Source: Rhabdophis nuchalis
Taxonomy: Eukaryota; Chordata; Lepidosauria; Squamata; Natricidae
DNA: 64,000 bases
NCBI GenBank assembly: GCA_039707465.1
Contig: CM077651.1
Location: 24,417,019 to 24,481,018 of the forward strand
Direction of reading: 5' to 3'
Both the position numbers and the translations under genes were made by a program. Position 1 is the stretch's first letter; each line of letters begins with the position of its first letter. This document shows, one piece after another, positions 1 through 13,034 of this stretch. The notes beneath the pieces are model-generated. The model had not been told where the DNA came from, searched no databases, and worked only from the letters and a program-made list of their open reading frames with translations.

Positions 1-142
1 CAAAGCCATAATTCGGTTTTAATTATTTATAATTGTGATATTCATATGTTTTAATTTCCTGTGCACCGCCCCGGGTCCCTTTGGGGAGAGGGAGCAGTTA
101 TATAAGTCTAAATAATAAATAAATAAAATAAATAAATAAATA
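1..142 (+). mobile_element. CR1/L2-type LINE 3' end
   Basis: This is the 3' untranslated end of a LINE cut by the window edge. The diagnostic block is cctgtgcaccgcc followed by ccgggtccctttgggg, then a simple AATAAA-type tail. The same block closes the better preserved copies at 10205-10290, 47108-47190, 59590-59660 and 61420-61500. Confidence 0.7.
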
Positions 143-429
143 ACTCTTTGACTGGACCCATCAGTAGCTGTCCAACTTTATAGATTGTCCTTCTGTGAAC
201 TGCTAATTCCTAGTTATTTAACATTTTTAGGGTATGAGATATACATGATTTCTCCTTTACCTCCAGAAGTTGTCCAAGAAAGGCCAGAGGTTTTATGTAT
301 CCTTTGCAATTTTTAGTAAAAAAGCACCAGAACTTGGCAAAAAGTGGCATCTAAGTTGATACGAAACAGGAGAACAAAAATAAATCAGGCATCAACTGAC
401 ATTTAAAAAAAAACCAGTAACAGAAAATA

Positions 430-1040
430 GAGGTTGTCCTCTAATGAAAACCCATTGCCAAGTGGGTGCTCAAAGTTATGATGCTCACCCACAAAACTTC
501 CTACAGCCGAATATCAAAGTTACAGTAGCAGCACCCATCCTGCAATCATGTGATCCCATTTTGGGCACTTGGCAACTGGATTGCCTTTATGGTCATTTGC
601 AACATTCCATGGTCACGTGACCATGATGTTTGATTTCTATTTTTTATTTGCTGGTTCCCGGTGCTTATTTCCAGTTTCCAGCAAAAAACAAAGCGTGCAT
701 TGGGTAAAATTGATTTGCTTAACAACCATGGTGTTTGCTTAGCGATTGCTGCAAAAAAGGTAAAACCAGGTCCAGCCCAGAGGTGGGTTTCATATAATTT
801 TACCACAGGTTCGGCACACACCGAAAATGTGAACACATGCCTTCCACACATACGCTTTGCTCTCGTATATGGCTTGCATGCATGTGCACGGCTTAGAAAA
901 TGTGGCTAAGTAGGACAGCATAGCGCTACAATATACCAGTACTAGTTCGCTCAAACGGGCCCAAACCAGCTGAATATCACCACTGGTCTGGTCAGGTGGT
1001 GACTCGCTTAACAACTACAATATACAACCATGATTCTGGG
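430..1040. mobile_element. Degenerate TA-type DNA element, interrupted by a hAT MITE
   Basis: The stretch contains blocks such as 'ttgcttaacaaccatgg' and 'tcgcttaacaacta' and a 'cttggcaact' / 'atcatgtgatc' block. All of these also occur in the better copies at 40825-41204 and 50176-51630. It is old and diverged, and the hAT element at 778-985 sits inside it. Confidence 0.45.
778..985. mobile_element. hAT-type MITE (CAGTGGTGGG family)
   Basis: It begins cagaggtggg and ends atcaccactg, the terminal inverted repeats of a family found many times in this window. Flanking 8-mers gtccagcc and gtctggtc differ only by transitions, consistent with a decayed 8-bp target duplication. It is non-coding. 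Confidence 0.6.
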
Positions 1041-1279
1041 CTTAATTACATTAGTAAGTTGATGACTACCTATGAGGGATTTTTTTAAAGAAAAGTGAAG
1101 GGAGGGCTAATGTATATCAGAAGTCTCCTATCTGAATCATTGACATTGTTTACTAGAAATTGCATGAGCTCAACAGAAAAATACAGATTCTGCCTTTGAA
1201 ATAGAATATAATTAATTGATCTGTTTTTGAAATAGTTTCTAATCTATTATTTTATTATTGTCTAGCCGTTCCCGGCCAC

Positions 1280-1458
1280 GTGTTGCTGTGGCCCAGTCTG
1301 GTTAAATGGCCAACCAATCTGTGTGTAGATCTACACCTACACACACAATCACGTACACACAACCACCGTATAACCCCCAACCTACTGATGAGAGCTAAAA
1401 AGCTCGAAATAGATCTATACTAGTCTCCCTAACTTATTTATTGATCAGCTCAAAAACA

Positions 1459-1498
<40 letters not shown>

Positions 1499-1500
1499 CA
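1280..1500 (+). repeat. SINE-like fragment with (ACAT)n tail
   Basis: Positions about 1386-1457 carry gatgagagctaaaaagctc and a following block ending in gatcagctcaaaaac. The same sequence is found inverted at 3010-3090 and 3355-3425. An (ACAT)n run at 1461-1497 follows. It is the 3' part of the tRNA-headed SINE-like family described at 2993-3620. Confidence 0.5.
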
Positions 1501-2992
1501 TTGGTGCTATATTTGAAAGGAACTTTGTGTGAAAATGTGGAAGCCATCGGTGCAGTACTTTCAGAGATTACCGGTTTTGAACAAACTCTTGTTACATTTT
1601 TATTTATATAGATTTGTTTTTACTTGGTAGTTTCTAAAATTTATAGCAGTCGTAATATTAAAATTCGATGGAGTTATAATGTATCTCATATTCTTTTCAT
1701 TCTAGAGGTTGGAAAGGACTGAACATAACAACAACAGAAAATATGTGGGAGATCCGCGTTCCCCTCACACCTGCACTAACCATTGTAGCTCCTGAAAACA
1801 CAACAATGCTTTTTAATAAATCTCTGCTCAGCAGGGGAATAATAGGTTTCACTGTCTGTCAAAGATTCATTTTCTTGTGCTCTGCTTCTGGCTGGCCTCC
1901 AAAAACTGCCTATAACTTAGCATTCTGCTATTTCTTATTTATTAATTAATTAGTCTATGTTTGTGTGCATGTGTGTGCATATCTCTGAAAAAAGCGCAAA
2001 TGCAAAATGAACTTTTATGTATAATGATGGAGATAAATCCCAAAACCAAATAAATAATCAGCTGAACTTGATATCTTCCTTTATAAACCTTTCCCAGAAT
2101 AGCACCTGTTTGTCTATTTGACTCAATAATTAAAATACGCCATTAATTCTTGCAAATGTAGCCTTTCTTCCAAGTGGAACATGTGAAGGAGGGAAGATTA
2201 TAAGTTGTCAAGCACTCCCCAAACCCCCAGCAAGGGCAAAGGGAAAGATTTTCGGCACCCATGCTATATTTTAAACACACTTGACTAGATAAAAATAGTG
2301 TTTAACTGTTGTCATCCTCGTGAATGGCAATAATACATTGATCCCTTCAATAAGCCAAAAGAACAAAACATGGGAAATTGATGAATGATTCATTTCAACA
2401 TATGTGCACTCATTGTGTTGTATATACTGATCCCCAAAGTCTAGATACTATGAATGCTAAATAAAACAGCACAAGCATGCAATAAAAAAAATCAAATGAA
2501 CAATTTTAGAAAAGCATTTACAATCATCGGAGAAGCTGCCCTGTGTCTAAACTGTGACATAGCAGTTTAATCTAGAAATTAGAATGTTCAGACAGCAGAG
2601 CATTGCAAATTCCCTAAAGCTCTTTTAAAGCGAAAGCAACACACGAAAATGGATAACCATTTATATCTCTTCTTTAGCCTATGTCTGAAGAGCAAAAACC
2701 CAGCCTTCGTTGGTCTCAGAAAAATTTAAATAGGGCCTGGATTGATGAGTGTTTGGATGGGAGACCAGCTGGGAATCTCAGGGCTATAGGTCTCCAACAT
2801 CTAGCCACAGGCTCACTACTGCCTCCTGCTGATTTCTGTTTGAAAGGAGTGAAAAATCAGTTCCAAATGAAATCAAATCATGATTATACAGAAAAGGTAT
2901 AGCATGACAATATAATTATTCATTATGCAGCATTCTGATGTGAATGCGGCAGAAGAGAAGTTGTGTGTGTGTATGTGTGTGTGTGTGTTGAG

Positions 2993-3620
2993 TTTGTGCT
3001 GATATGTGTGTGTGTTAGCTTTTTTGAGCTGATCAATAAATAAATCAGGGAGACTAGTATAGATCTATTTCGAGCTTTTTAGCTCTCATCAGCTAGCCAT
3101 ACTCTTACTGGGATTTGAACCGGGGCTGTATTACATGTTAGGCAGAAGCCTTAGCCATTATGCCACCAGGTTCTCTTCCTGATCAGCTGAGACAGGAGGA
3201 TAAGTATATACTTGTGTCACAACACCCTGTTAAGCCTCAATTAAGGGAGGAAGCATACTGCTTTCCTTTTCTGCCTTTCGGCTCATCACCAGAGACCATC
3301 TAGACAGAAAGCTATTAGTTCCATTGTGTACTTTTTTTTTATATGTGTCTGAGGTTTTTTGAGCTGATCAATAAATAAATCAGGGAGACTAGGATAGATC
3401 AATTTCGAGCTATTTAGCTCTCATCAGGTAGCCATACCCTTAGCGGGATTCGAACCAGGGAAGTATTACATGTGAGGCAGCCGTAATTGCCTCTAGACTA
3501 CTGGTTCTTATCCTGATCAGCTGAGACAGGGGGATAAGTATATGCTTGTGTCACAACACCCTGTTACCTAAAAAACCTAACACACATATAAAAAAAAAGT
3601 ACACAACGGAACTAGCAGCT
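2993..3620 (-). repeat. Two SINE-like copies with tRNA-like heads
   Basis: Two related blocks (about 3003-3340 and 3346-3620) share 'gagctgatcaataaataaat', a gctctcatca segment, and a tRNA B-box on the minus strand (gggattcgaacc at about 3450, gggatttgaacc at 3111). Read on the minus strand, each has a tRNA-like head with A and B boxes followed by an unrelated body. Another body fragment is at 22165-22520. I do not know a family name. Confidence 0.5.
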
Positions 3621-4170
3621 TTCTGTCTAGATGGTCCAGTATGGTACTCCAGAGGGGCCGCCCGCCTGTGCTCCTTACCTGTCCTTTAAAACCTTTGGCA
3701 CCGAGCAGCTGGAGAATCGCGGAGGCTTGCGGAGGTATTGCTGGAAGGTAAGACCCATGCACGTGCTGTGCATGTTCATGTGGAGGATGCCAATCCAGAA
3801 CCCACCACTGCATACTACCCACTATTTGTTTATCAGCACATCTTAAAAGAGTGTGCGCTCCCACTACCCAACTGGTAGCAAAGGTAAGAGGATTTCACAC
3901 CTGCCATGGCACCTCTGGCAGCAAAAACAGCCCTCCTGAGCTTCATTTTCACTGGCAAAGGGTTGCAGGAGGCGTCCCAGTTGAAAACGGAGATTGGGAG
4001 CCCATATTCGCTGGCAGAGCACTCGGGCCATCACAGGCATCCCTGACATGAGTGATGTCAAGCTGGCCACGCCCACCATGGGCATGGCCACCCCAGTCCC
4101 CCGAGCTCAAACACAACCCTGATGCATCCCTCAATGAAATAGAGTTTGACACCCTTGCTGTAGATAGTCT
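3620..4170. mobile_element. Cluster of decayed hAT-type MITE fragments
   Basis: One piece ends at about 3815 with gaacccaccactg. Another ends near 4163 with gagtttgacacccttg, the inverted end of the CAGGGGTGTCAAACTC family. Target duplications are not convincing because of decay. Confidence 0.4.
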
Positions 4171-5990
4171 TGTTTAAACTACATATGTAAAAAATACACC
4201 TTTTTCTAAGCTGTTAATATACTTCCTTCTCATTCATTTTTGAGTCTCCAGTCTTGTTTCACCGAATTAAACCTTGACCTAGATAAGGTCAAGAAAGAAT
4301 TACAAAGATTTTACTAAGATAACATCAGTGCTCATCTGATCTGAGGTACATACTGAAACTTGGAATTCATAAAAAAAAAAAAGTTCCCATCTATTAGTAC
4401 TACTAACCGGAACACCACATGCAATTATCACAAACCTAAGGATTTCTTTTGTCATACATTCCCCATAACTACCAAATCATTCTTTTTGATATAAAGTATA
4501 GCGCTATTATAATTAAAGCTACCCCTCCAAATTGTCTGCATCTATTCTTACCTGTACGAAAGGCAGGCATAAATGTGATAAACTCTCCTCCATAAATTCA
4601 GACAACTTTCAGACATCTATTTCTTTGTATTTCATGCATTAATCCATGCACTTGCCTATGCATTCCTCTTACCTTCCAAGTTGTAATCTTTCATACGTCA
4701 CATTGGGCACACAAATATTGACTTAAGTTAATCAAGGTATTCACATCATTCTTTTTAATAATACCAATCATAGGTAGACTAGAGTATCTGTCTTAACTGA
4801 AAGCCATAAACAGCATTTCCTACCAAGGTAAGAATAATATCAATCACAATGTCTACTGTGGCCAGTACGTCAGAAGTTCAACCAAACCCAAATTTATCCA
4901 GGGCTTGGTCATGTTAATTTTTTATAAACTAGTATCTTTAATCCAGAGACTATCTTACAACCAACATTTGGCTCCCATGTTTTCACAACGTGGAGTTAAA
5001 TGTAATTAAGATGCTTGTATTTTAGAAAAATACAGGATTTGCAAGTGATATGTCTTCTGTAAGATTATATCTATTTATGTTATAAAAACTCTAATCTAAA
5101 TGCTGACATATATAAAATAATGTCTAATGAAAATATTTTTTAAAAGACTGATTTATGATTTTACCAATGTTTCTTGCTCCTATTCTGTAGAATCATCTTT
5201 AAACATTGGTGTGTATTTCCTCCCCTTTTATATTGGTTTTCTGCTCTTGTTCATTTTTGCTCGTCATTTTATACTTTTGAATAAAGATGTGACTTAGAGC
5301 AATAGAAGAAGATTAAGGGCTTTAATACTCTAATTTTGCAACAACGTTGAATAGAATTGCTTTGTGCTGTCATGAATGTTCTTTGAGCCCTGAAATATGC
5401 TGGAAATGAAGGCTGATTCATACATTATTATCTGAACAGCTTGAAGCTTTATAGTTATGCGCTGCATTTGTATCTTCTTCATTAACCTAAGGAAAGTTAC
5501 CATCCCTAGTAAACTTTTTTTGTTTAAAAAAAACAAACACTAGAAATTAATCAAACCTTAAGGTTTAAACCTCACAAAATACAAAGAGAGGGAGGGAGAG
5601 CTCCTATCAAATTGTAATGAAATCATTTATGTAGAAACATAATTATTTCTTATTTCCCCTCTGTTTTATTCAGATTTCCATTTTCTTCCCAGCCCTCTTC
5701 AATGTGACTTTCTAAAAGAAGTATTTAACCCCCAAGTTAATCTTATATAAAAGTTAAATTGCTACATTATTTGTCTTCCCTAATTGAAACATGTAACACT
5801 GAATGAACGTTCATGATTTAGTCAATGGTCACATTCAATTTCATAAATATTCAACTTTATCTTTAGGGTGGTGGGAATAGCTCTATTTTTAGTACCAAAT
5901 CTGCCATTCAAAACACCTACAAAGTAGTCACCCATCACTAACAAAAGTTAACCAGTCTGGGGACTCAGTCTACATAGTAAGGAGAACTTA
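4171..5990. other. Intron, no feature recognised
   Basis: This is AT-rich single-copy-looking intron sequence with no coding pattern, no clear mobile-element ends and no notable tandem repeat on either strand. Confidence 0.5.
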
Positions 5991-5991
5991 G

Positions 5992-6310
5992 AAGAATAGG
6001 ATAGGAAGGAATCATGGAGGTCTTCTAGTCCAACCCCCTGCCCATGGCAGTAGATCCTATACCATTCCAGGAAGGTTGGGTGTCCAATCTCTTCTTGAAA
6101 ACCTTAAGTGATGGATCACCCATCCTTTCGGGAGGCAAGCCGTTCCATTGATTAATTGTTCTTACTGTTGAGAGATTTCTCCTTAGTTCCAGATTGGATC
6201 TCTCTGTAATGAACTTTTACCCATTGCTTCTTGTCCTACTCAAAGGTGCTTTGGAAAATAAGTTGACTTCCTCTTATCTGTGGCAGCCTTCAAGTACTGG
6301 GAGTTTTTCT
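5992..6310 (-). mobile_element. CR1 LINE 3' fragment, antisense
   Basis: The plus strand reads ggaggtcttctagtccaacc near 6020 and 'tgcttcttgtcctactcaaa' near 6230. These are the reverse complement of the CR1 3' end, whose sense form (aagaagcaatgggtgg, ggttggactagaaga) is visible at 51000-51210. No open frame survives. Confidence 0.75.
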
Positions 6311-6436
6311 TTTCTGTGGTATTGTGTTAAATTGGGAAAACATGATAACCAACATATTTAGTCATCAGACATTATAATCAATAGCATCTTCTTAGTATCG
6401 GTGGTGTACAATACAGTAATAAAATCATCCCAATAC

Positions 6437-6729
6437 TGTGGTCCTCCAGTGGCCTGTGGAGCTGGACAGTGAAGAGGTTGGGGAGGAACATGGGCCAGTC
6501 CTGGAGTCTGGGGAAGGCTCAGACGAGGGCTTTGCATCAGAGGCAGAGAGGGAACCAAGGCCATCTGGTAGTTATTTGCTGCCTCCGGAGTCTACGTCAC
6601 CGAGGGTATAAGAGACAATCCTTGTCAATATTTGGGGGTTCAGACATTTTTGTATGAGCTTGCAGCTTATAAATGAACCTGTGCACATAATAAACTTTTG
6701 CTTATCTGTGTCCTGACTTTCCTACAACA
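6437..6729 (+). mobile_element. Solo-LTR-like fragment
   Basis: It starts tgtggtcctcc and contains a gaggaacatgggccagtcc block, shared with the LTRs at 10434 and 50492. It has a TATA-like gtataagaga at 6604 and an AATAAA near 6691, and it ends cctacaaca. The arrangement is that of a retroviral-type LTR. No target duplication is clear and there are no internal genes. Confidence 0.5.
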
Positions 6730-7099
6730 GCACTGAAGGGGTTGATTCTGTATTCATAGGTTTGTAGAAGTTAGGATTAAGGTCTTTTTTTCAACTCTGT
6801 TCATGTTATAACATTTTTGCTGTGAAGAAGAGGCACGTGATCTCTGCTGAGTCAAATTCAGTTTTGAGAACTGCAAAAGTAAACCAAGCATCTGTGATAA
6901 TATCTTATAGGCAGAGAAACTGCCCAATAATCTTACAAAAACCTCTGGAAGAGAATGACATTGTGAATGGATTAATGGCATTTATTTACCCCCAAAATTA
7001 AACATATACAGCCTTATTCTACATAATTCAAAAACTAATCTTTATTTCATGATGGAATAACCTTTGGATGGTAATATATTTTCCTCAAAAAGCATTTTA

Positions 7100-7225
7100 T
7101 ATTAAAAAAATCTAATTTAAATCAAAAAAATCTGATTTCAATAAAAAAAAACCTGATTTAAAATTTAAAAATCCGATTTTTTTTATTTTTTTAAAAAAAT
7201 CATTGATTTTTATCCACCCTGCTCA
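7100..7225. mobile_element. AT-rich MITE fragment (AAATC-rich)
   Basis: It consists of repeated 'aaatctgattt'-like motifs ending atttttatccaccctg. That end looks like one terminus of a small DNA transposon. The other terminus is not clear. Confidence 0.35.
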
Positions 7226-9282
7226 GAAATAACATTCTTTGTTGTACTTTTGTGATGATATTTTTGATGTTAGGTTCCATTTAAAGTCTTGAGATATGAT
7301 AGAACCTAGAAACTTGAAGGTCTCTACTGTTGATACTGGGTTGTCTAGTATTGTAATAAGGGGTAGTCTAGGAGGGTTATAAGAGATGATGGCATATATC
7401 ATATTAGAGAAAAATCATGTGAAGGAGCTTTAGAATTTATATGTGATGGTAAAGAGGAGGGAGCAAAGAAAATATCTGGGTTAGTTGCAAAATTGCAGCT
7501 CACAAAAGATGTGCCCTTTAATAATATTTTTTAGTCAGAAAAGCTCCTCTTGACCATTCCTGATGTTTAATTCATAAATGTTACAATAGACTGCTCAGAA
7601 AACATGGTTCTGGTTACTCTTCAGATCATATACTGTAAATCTTTGCCTTTTTGTTAAAATTAATTCTGTATTCTGCCCTGGGCTCCTTGAAAAGACAAGG
7701 TAGCACACAAGAAGATCATCATCACTATCTCTCCCAGCCTCTAAAAATGGTCATTGTGTATTAAATGCATCACATAAACTGTTGGTTTTTTTTTTTTTTT
7801 GCACTGTACAAGTACATGATTGTTTGGCAATTTTCCTTAATTTGAATCCAAATCTATCAACAAAAATGGTAATATTCACAAAACAATGTTAGAATATTTC
7901 AATCTCTCAGGTTATTTGAGTTTAAAGTGTCCATTCAGAGAAAGACTGCTTCTCAACTACCGATTATCAACGATTCAACATTACTGTCTTGCGTGTGAAG
8001 AAAATTGTGAATGCCGACTCTTTATAAATAAATTATTTCTGTTTATATTTTCGTTCCCTTTGACTCTTACTGCCTGAAAATTCCCCAACACTGTATCTGC
8101 CATAATTGCAACTCATCATAACTTTTATGCTGGTCTACAACTATAATTGAGTTCATTGATATTCAACACCACATGCTTTTGATTCTAACTTTAGTTATTT
8201 TGTTGCAGAAGTAATTCATAGTTATCACTCTAAATTTTATATGTATTATTCTTTGTGAATTATTATGCTCGTAATCTACTAATTTCCCATTATTCTAATA
8301 TATTATCATTATATTTAAATAGAACAAATTTATCATTTCACTTATGTATATAGGTTATTTTATTACATGAGATTTACATACAGTACCTTTTTAGCGAACT
8401 GTACCCCTGCATTTATAAATAAAACTAAAATTAGTAATTATGTTTATCATTGGATATTATAATAAAAAGTCAATAATCTACCTGCTAGGATTAATTCATA
8501 ATTACTAGTTCATTTGCCCATAATTTAAGAATGTTGCACTCCTCTTTTCAAATATCCTCAATTTAATAATTGAGGATATTAGCTTGATAGTCTTAGTTCA
8601 TACTGAGTTATAAAAAAATTGAGTGATATCATCTTGATCTGTAAATGTAGATACAGGTACATGAAATCATTCTACCTGTAACCATTTGGTTGCAAACCAA
8701 CCAAATCCCATGATCCCTATGCCACATGACTATAGTGGCTACAGATAGTGATGGACAAGGCAGGAAAAGAGTGACAATATAATACTGAGCATAGCAATTA
8801 ACGGACCTAATTAGCATTCTCTTTAGCGGTAAGCTGAGCACTCTGTTTGTTCCAAGAGATGGGTGCATTTCTTGATATGATAAGAATGGTAGTAACTGTG
8901 GATTTTGAAGATAAACATAACCTTTTGTTATTAAAAAGTGAGTGGAACAAGGAAGCATATACATGCATCAGATGAGAATGTCTCAGTATCTGGAAAACAG
9001 CCAGTAGGTGAATTATTCTGCTGTCTGATTAAGGGAATTACTTACAATGGACTCAAAATTAAACTAACTTGCAAAGCCACCTACGTAAAACCTTGGGCAA
9101 TAAGAAAGGTTGTTACATCCTATACACACACACACACGATATTACCTCAGAATATAAAGGTGAATTAGTGTGCTGGGATAATAAGTATTCTTCTGAAAGA
9201 TGTTTCAGCGTCTGCAAAATCTGAGTTTGGAAAAGCAGTCAGTTCAGAATTTGAAAGGAAGAGAGATAAGGAAAACCATTCT
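7226..9282. other. Intron, no feature recognised
   Basis: This is AT-rich intron sequence with a short T-run near 7785 and (AC)n at 9123-9137. I found no exon and no transposon ends. Confidence 0.5.
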
Positions 9283-9290
9283 CCCATATC

Positions 9291-9611
9291 CTGTGATGGG
9301 GTTCAGCCAGTTCAGGTAAACCGGTTGTTAAATTGCTGGCTGGCCTCACCCCTTCCTGCGCTGCACCTTCCAGGAGTCCCCTCACAGCCCGTTTGTGCTC
9401 CAAGGAGGTTGTAGGGAGGCCTAGTAGGCCCAAAACAGGGTGCGGGGGGGGCAGCACCCCACCCCTGCATGGCCCATTGTTGCTCCCAGGTGTGTGCAGG
9501 AGGCTGAATGCTTCTTGTCACACCCCCTGGCCATGCCTACCATGGCCATGCCCACCCAGCCGCTCATTAGGGCAGAGAACCAGTTGTTAAATTATTTTAA
9601 TCCCGCCACTG
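9291..9611. mobile_element. hAT-type MITE
   Basis: It starts ctgtgatggggttcag and ends cccgccactg. The flanking 8-mers cccatatc and cccgtatc match at 7 of 8 positions, the target-duplication length of hAT transposons. Internally it has ccatgcctaccatggccatg and a run of G. It is non-coding: the short frames inside are chance. Confidence 0.65.
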
Positions 9612-9829
9612 CCCGTATCTGTTTAACCTGAACAGTGAATGTATGATAAGAATGGCAGGGTTTGGAGAAATTCTGCTTGTGCTTTGATTGTTTAGTTAGG
9701 ATCCAGCTGATACACAATGTGGAGGATAACCCCTCAAATTAGAATAGCCCAAATTCTGAAGTTGCTGCAATGTACTGTCAGCTTCCAGTCAGAGCATAAA
9801 GAGATGATTACCTTTGAAGCCTTGCCTGG

Positions 9830-10285
9830 ATATATCACACAACCCTTGCCTGGATATATCACAATTTGCGAGACCGCCTCCTACCACACACCTCCCTCCG
9901 TCCTGTCCGCTCACACAGGGAGGGCCTCCTCAGGGTGCCGTCTGCTGGCCAGTGCCGGATGGCGACCTCCAGGGGAAGGGCCTTCTCTGTGGCGGGTCCG
10001 GCTCCCTGGAACGACCTACCCCCCCAACATTCGCACCATCACGGACCTGCGCCTCTTCCGTGGGGAGCTTAGACTTTATTAATAAATTGTGGGGATTTTA
10101 TTAAGGGTTTTTAGATGGTTTTAAAGATGTTTTTAGCACGGGGTTTAATTTAATATATTTTTATTGTAACTATATTGTATTTTGTATTGTTTGTATTGTT
10201 TTAATATTTGCCTGTGCGCCGCCCTGAGTCCCTTCGGGGAGATAGGGCAGGATACAAATCCAATAAACACAAACATAAACAACAT
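9830..10285 (+). mobile_element. CR1/L2-type LINE, 5'-truncated 3' end
   Basis: Broken frames encode the C-terminal tail of a LINE ORF2 (LRDRL-type start at 9865, GRAFSV-GPAPWNDLP at about 9975-10020, then an LRLFR-like segment). This is followed by a 3' UTR closing with gtgcgccgccctgagtccc. Frameshifts break the frame, so it is a dead copy. Confidence 0.75.
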
Positions 10286-10433
10286 AAACACAACATCTTA
10301 CCAGAAGTGAAGTTTACAATCGGGCCCGGCCAGCAACAAGAGGCCTGTTTATGGAAACAACCTCCTTGAGAGATATATGGTGACAGGTCTTCTATTAGTA
10401 GTGTCCTTTCTCTTTCTCTAGTTACAAAAAGTC

Positions 10434-11040
10434 TGTTGTGGCCCAACAGCCATCAGTGGAGGTGGTGGCAGACTCAAACAGTGAGGAGGTGAGGAGGAAC
10501 CTGGGCCAGTCCTGGAGTCTGGGGAAGACTCTGATGAGTGCTCTGTATCGGAGGCAGAGATGGGGCTGGCACTGTCTGACAGTTATCAACTGCCTTCGGA
10601 GTTGGATATCAGTGGGGCAGAAGAACAGCTGGAGCCTGTTCCCAATGTGCACATGCGCAGAGCTGCCAGGAGAAGGGAACAGCTAAGGAACAAGGGCCTG
10701 CTTGGGAGTAAAGGCACAGATGGACAGTGAATGGCCCCTCCCATTGGGGAATAAAGAGGAGCAAAAGAGGAGGGGAGTTTGCAGGAAACAATTAGTTCAG
10801 TTCATTAGGGTGAAGATCTGTTCCTGACTTCTTGCCAAGTAATTGCTGCTACAATGTGGCATTTGAAAGATATCAGCCTGGCAAACACTCCAAGCCAGAT
10901 AAAGGTCTGTAGTTGTGAAATCTTATGAAAGTCTGTTTGCTGGGACTTTGCTGGAGAGGAATTCCCTTTAACCTAAATAAAAGAAGTTTTATCGGGATGA
11001 GGAGTCTGTTTCATGCTCTTGGGAAGCCTAGGGCAGAACA
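10434..11040 (+). mobile_element. Solo LTR of an endogenous retrovirus-like element
   Basis: This is a 607-bp block beginning tgttgtggcc and ending gggcagaaca. The flanking 5-mers aagtc and gagtc match at 4 of 5. It contains ggggaataaagagg (poly(A) signal) near 10750. The same LTR occurs at 50492-51590, interrupted there by CR1. No gag, pol or env is adjacent, so it is a recombined solo LTR. Confidence 0.75.
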
Positions 11041-11045
11041 GAGTC

Positions 11046-11969
11046 CCTGTTCAATTGGCATTCTGTGACAAGCCAGAACTGTATTGTTTCAATTGGCAAT
11101 TGTTTGATTTAGTAATAGGGCATCTGTGAGGCTTTTCTTCAAATAGATATCCACATTGCTCACCGACCTTATTGATTTGGGCAGGCTATAGATATTATAA
11201 AATAAGTAAATAAAATATCTGCATGTACTATAATCGTCGTTACTAAAACAATCATTGAAGAAAGAACGGTAATAACTAATACATTGTGGATGCTTCAGAT
11301 TGTATGAGATTTCTCTTTAATCACCACATGGAAAGACCAAAAAACCCACTCCTTTTTAAATAGCAAATCAAGGATCAATATTTGAAAACCAGAAGGTAAA
11401 TATGGAAAACAAACCCATAATTTCTTTTTTTCCCCAGAGGAAAAAAAGGGGCATTCCAGAATAGTCTTTAATTACAGTGCAAAATTTACTTGCTTCCAAT
11501 AAAGACCTTGCTTTTAATGAAACCTAAAGACTTGATTGCAAAGTGTCACTTTTCTAAAAGTTTAATGTCAAAATTATAATGCTACAATTTCTGTAAGAAA
11601 TGTCTGTACTGCTTTTCTCTAAGAACTATGCAAATTTCCACATTTAACATTTTGTTCTAACCCGTAACACTAGAATGATCAAGTGAAACCATTTTTTCTT
11701 TAGCTAATTGCTTTATTATACAAATGTGGGACACAGTGCAGCTAATACTTTTTCATACTACAAATAATCAGGTGAAGCTGCAACTTACTCAGCTATGTAG
11801 CTTTTCATGGCACAACTAATATGGGTTCAATTCTACCCTTTAAACAGTTGTTCAGTTCACCTAGAGTCTTTATAATGCCATGCTCAGTGAAGGGGGCAAA
11901 GATGCTCATTTCCTAACAGTTTGCTGTCAACCTTTGAGACGGATATTTCCTGAATAAGAATATTTATTA
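11046..11969. other. Intron, no feature recognised
   Basis: This is AT-rich intron with no coding pattern or mobile-element ends that I can support. Confidence 0.5.
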
Positions 11970-12698
11970 CAGTATTTTTCAGAGTATAAGATGCTCCGAA
12001 ATATAAGACACACCTAGCTTTTGGGGAGGAAAACAAGGGGAAAAAATCTGCTTCTGCCTCCCAGCAATTTGCCTCCTTGTAACAAACAGCAAATAGTACA
12101 GATAATATACACTGTTTGTAGTGTTACATTTCAGACTATACTTGTACAGATGCTGTTAAAATTGATGTGCTTTCTGGAAGTATAGTTATTCTCTGCTATT
12201 TAAAAGAAGATACAGTAGCACTGGGCCTCTTCAGATCAATCATTTATTTTAAAAAGCTTCTTCATTTTGTTAAGCTGTCTAGAACAATAATAAAGCATTT
12301 AAACATAAGTCTAATAATTCGAACAATCTATAGGTATTTATAGTCATTGACTTACCTTCTTGCAGCAAACAGCAAACAGCTTGATTAGCAGAAGAAAAAA
12401 AATCTGCCTCTGCCTCCCAGCAATTTGCCTTGTGGAGCAAACTGCAAGTTTCACTTTCAGTTTAAGCACCCTCCCGATCATCAGCTGTTTCAGGCTGCAG
12501 GGATTGCTATAGCCTACTGCAGCCTCGCAAGCCCCATTTTCCTGTTTGCTGCAAGGCGGTAAATTGCTGGGAGGAGAGGCCAAAGGGTGGGGGCTGGTGG
12601 GTTGGTGAGGCTACATTCAGTGTATAAGGCACACCCAAATTTTCACCCTCTTTTAGGGGAGGGGGAAAGGTGCGTCTTATACTCCAAAAAATACGGGG
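11970..12698. mobile_element. TA-flanked MITE (GTATAAGA family)
   Basis: The left end reads cagtatttttcagagtataa and the right end is its inverse, cttatactccaaaaaatacg. TA dinucleotides flank both sides, as expected for mariner/Tc1-type insertion. A second, internally expanded copy is at 23528-24669 and a fragment starts at 14956. It is non-coding. Confidence 0.65.
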
Positions 12699-13034
12699 TA
12701 CTTAAAATAGTCTGCCACCCCTAAGTGGGCAAGATTGCACCACTAACTATGTGTTACCAAACCATGAACACAATAACAAGCAAAATACAGTGGTACCTCG
12801 CTTCACGAACGCCTCTCTTCACGACCAATTCGGAGCACGACCAGAAATTTTCCAAAAAATGTGCTCCGCTGCACGAACTCCGCCTCGCTGCACGAACTCC
12901 GCGTGGCGGCCGGTCCATTGTGGGCGCAGGCGAATTGTGAGTTCGCACTGCGCCTTTTCCGGGCTGCACCCTGCCGCGGTTGTTGTGAGTGACGGGGACG
13001 GGTGTGTGTGTGTAAGCGAAGGCGGGGGGGAGGG

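Noticed and set aside
1740..1950. Possible missing ITGBL1 exon in the left part of the window
   Set aside because: I looked for the next EGF module (CECGKC-type cysteine pattern with AG/GT ends, minus strand) and did not find it in 1-14698. The frame here is plus-strand and has no EGF pattern.
3105..3170. tRNA gene on the minus strand
   Set aside because: The B-box-like gggatttgaacc and A-box-like parts belong to a SINE head. The arms do not make a clean cloverleaf, and a second diverged copy lies 340 bp away.
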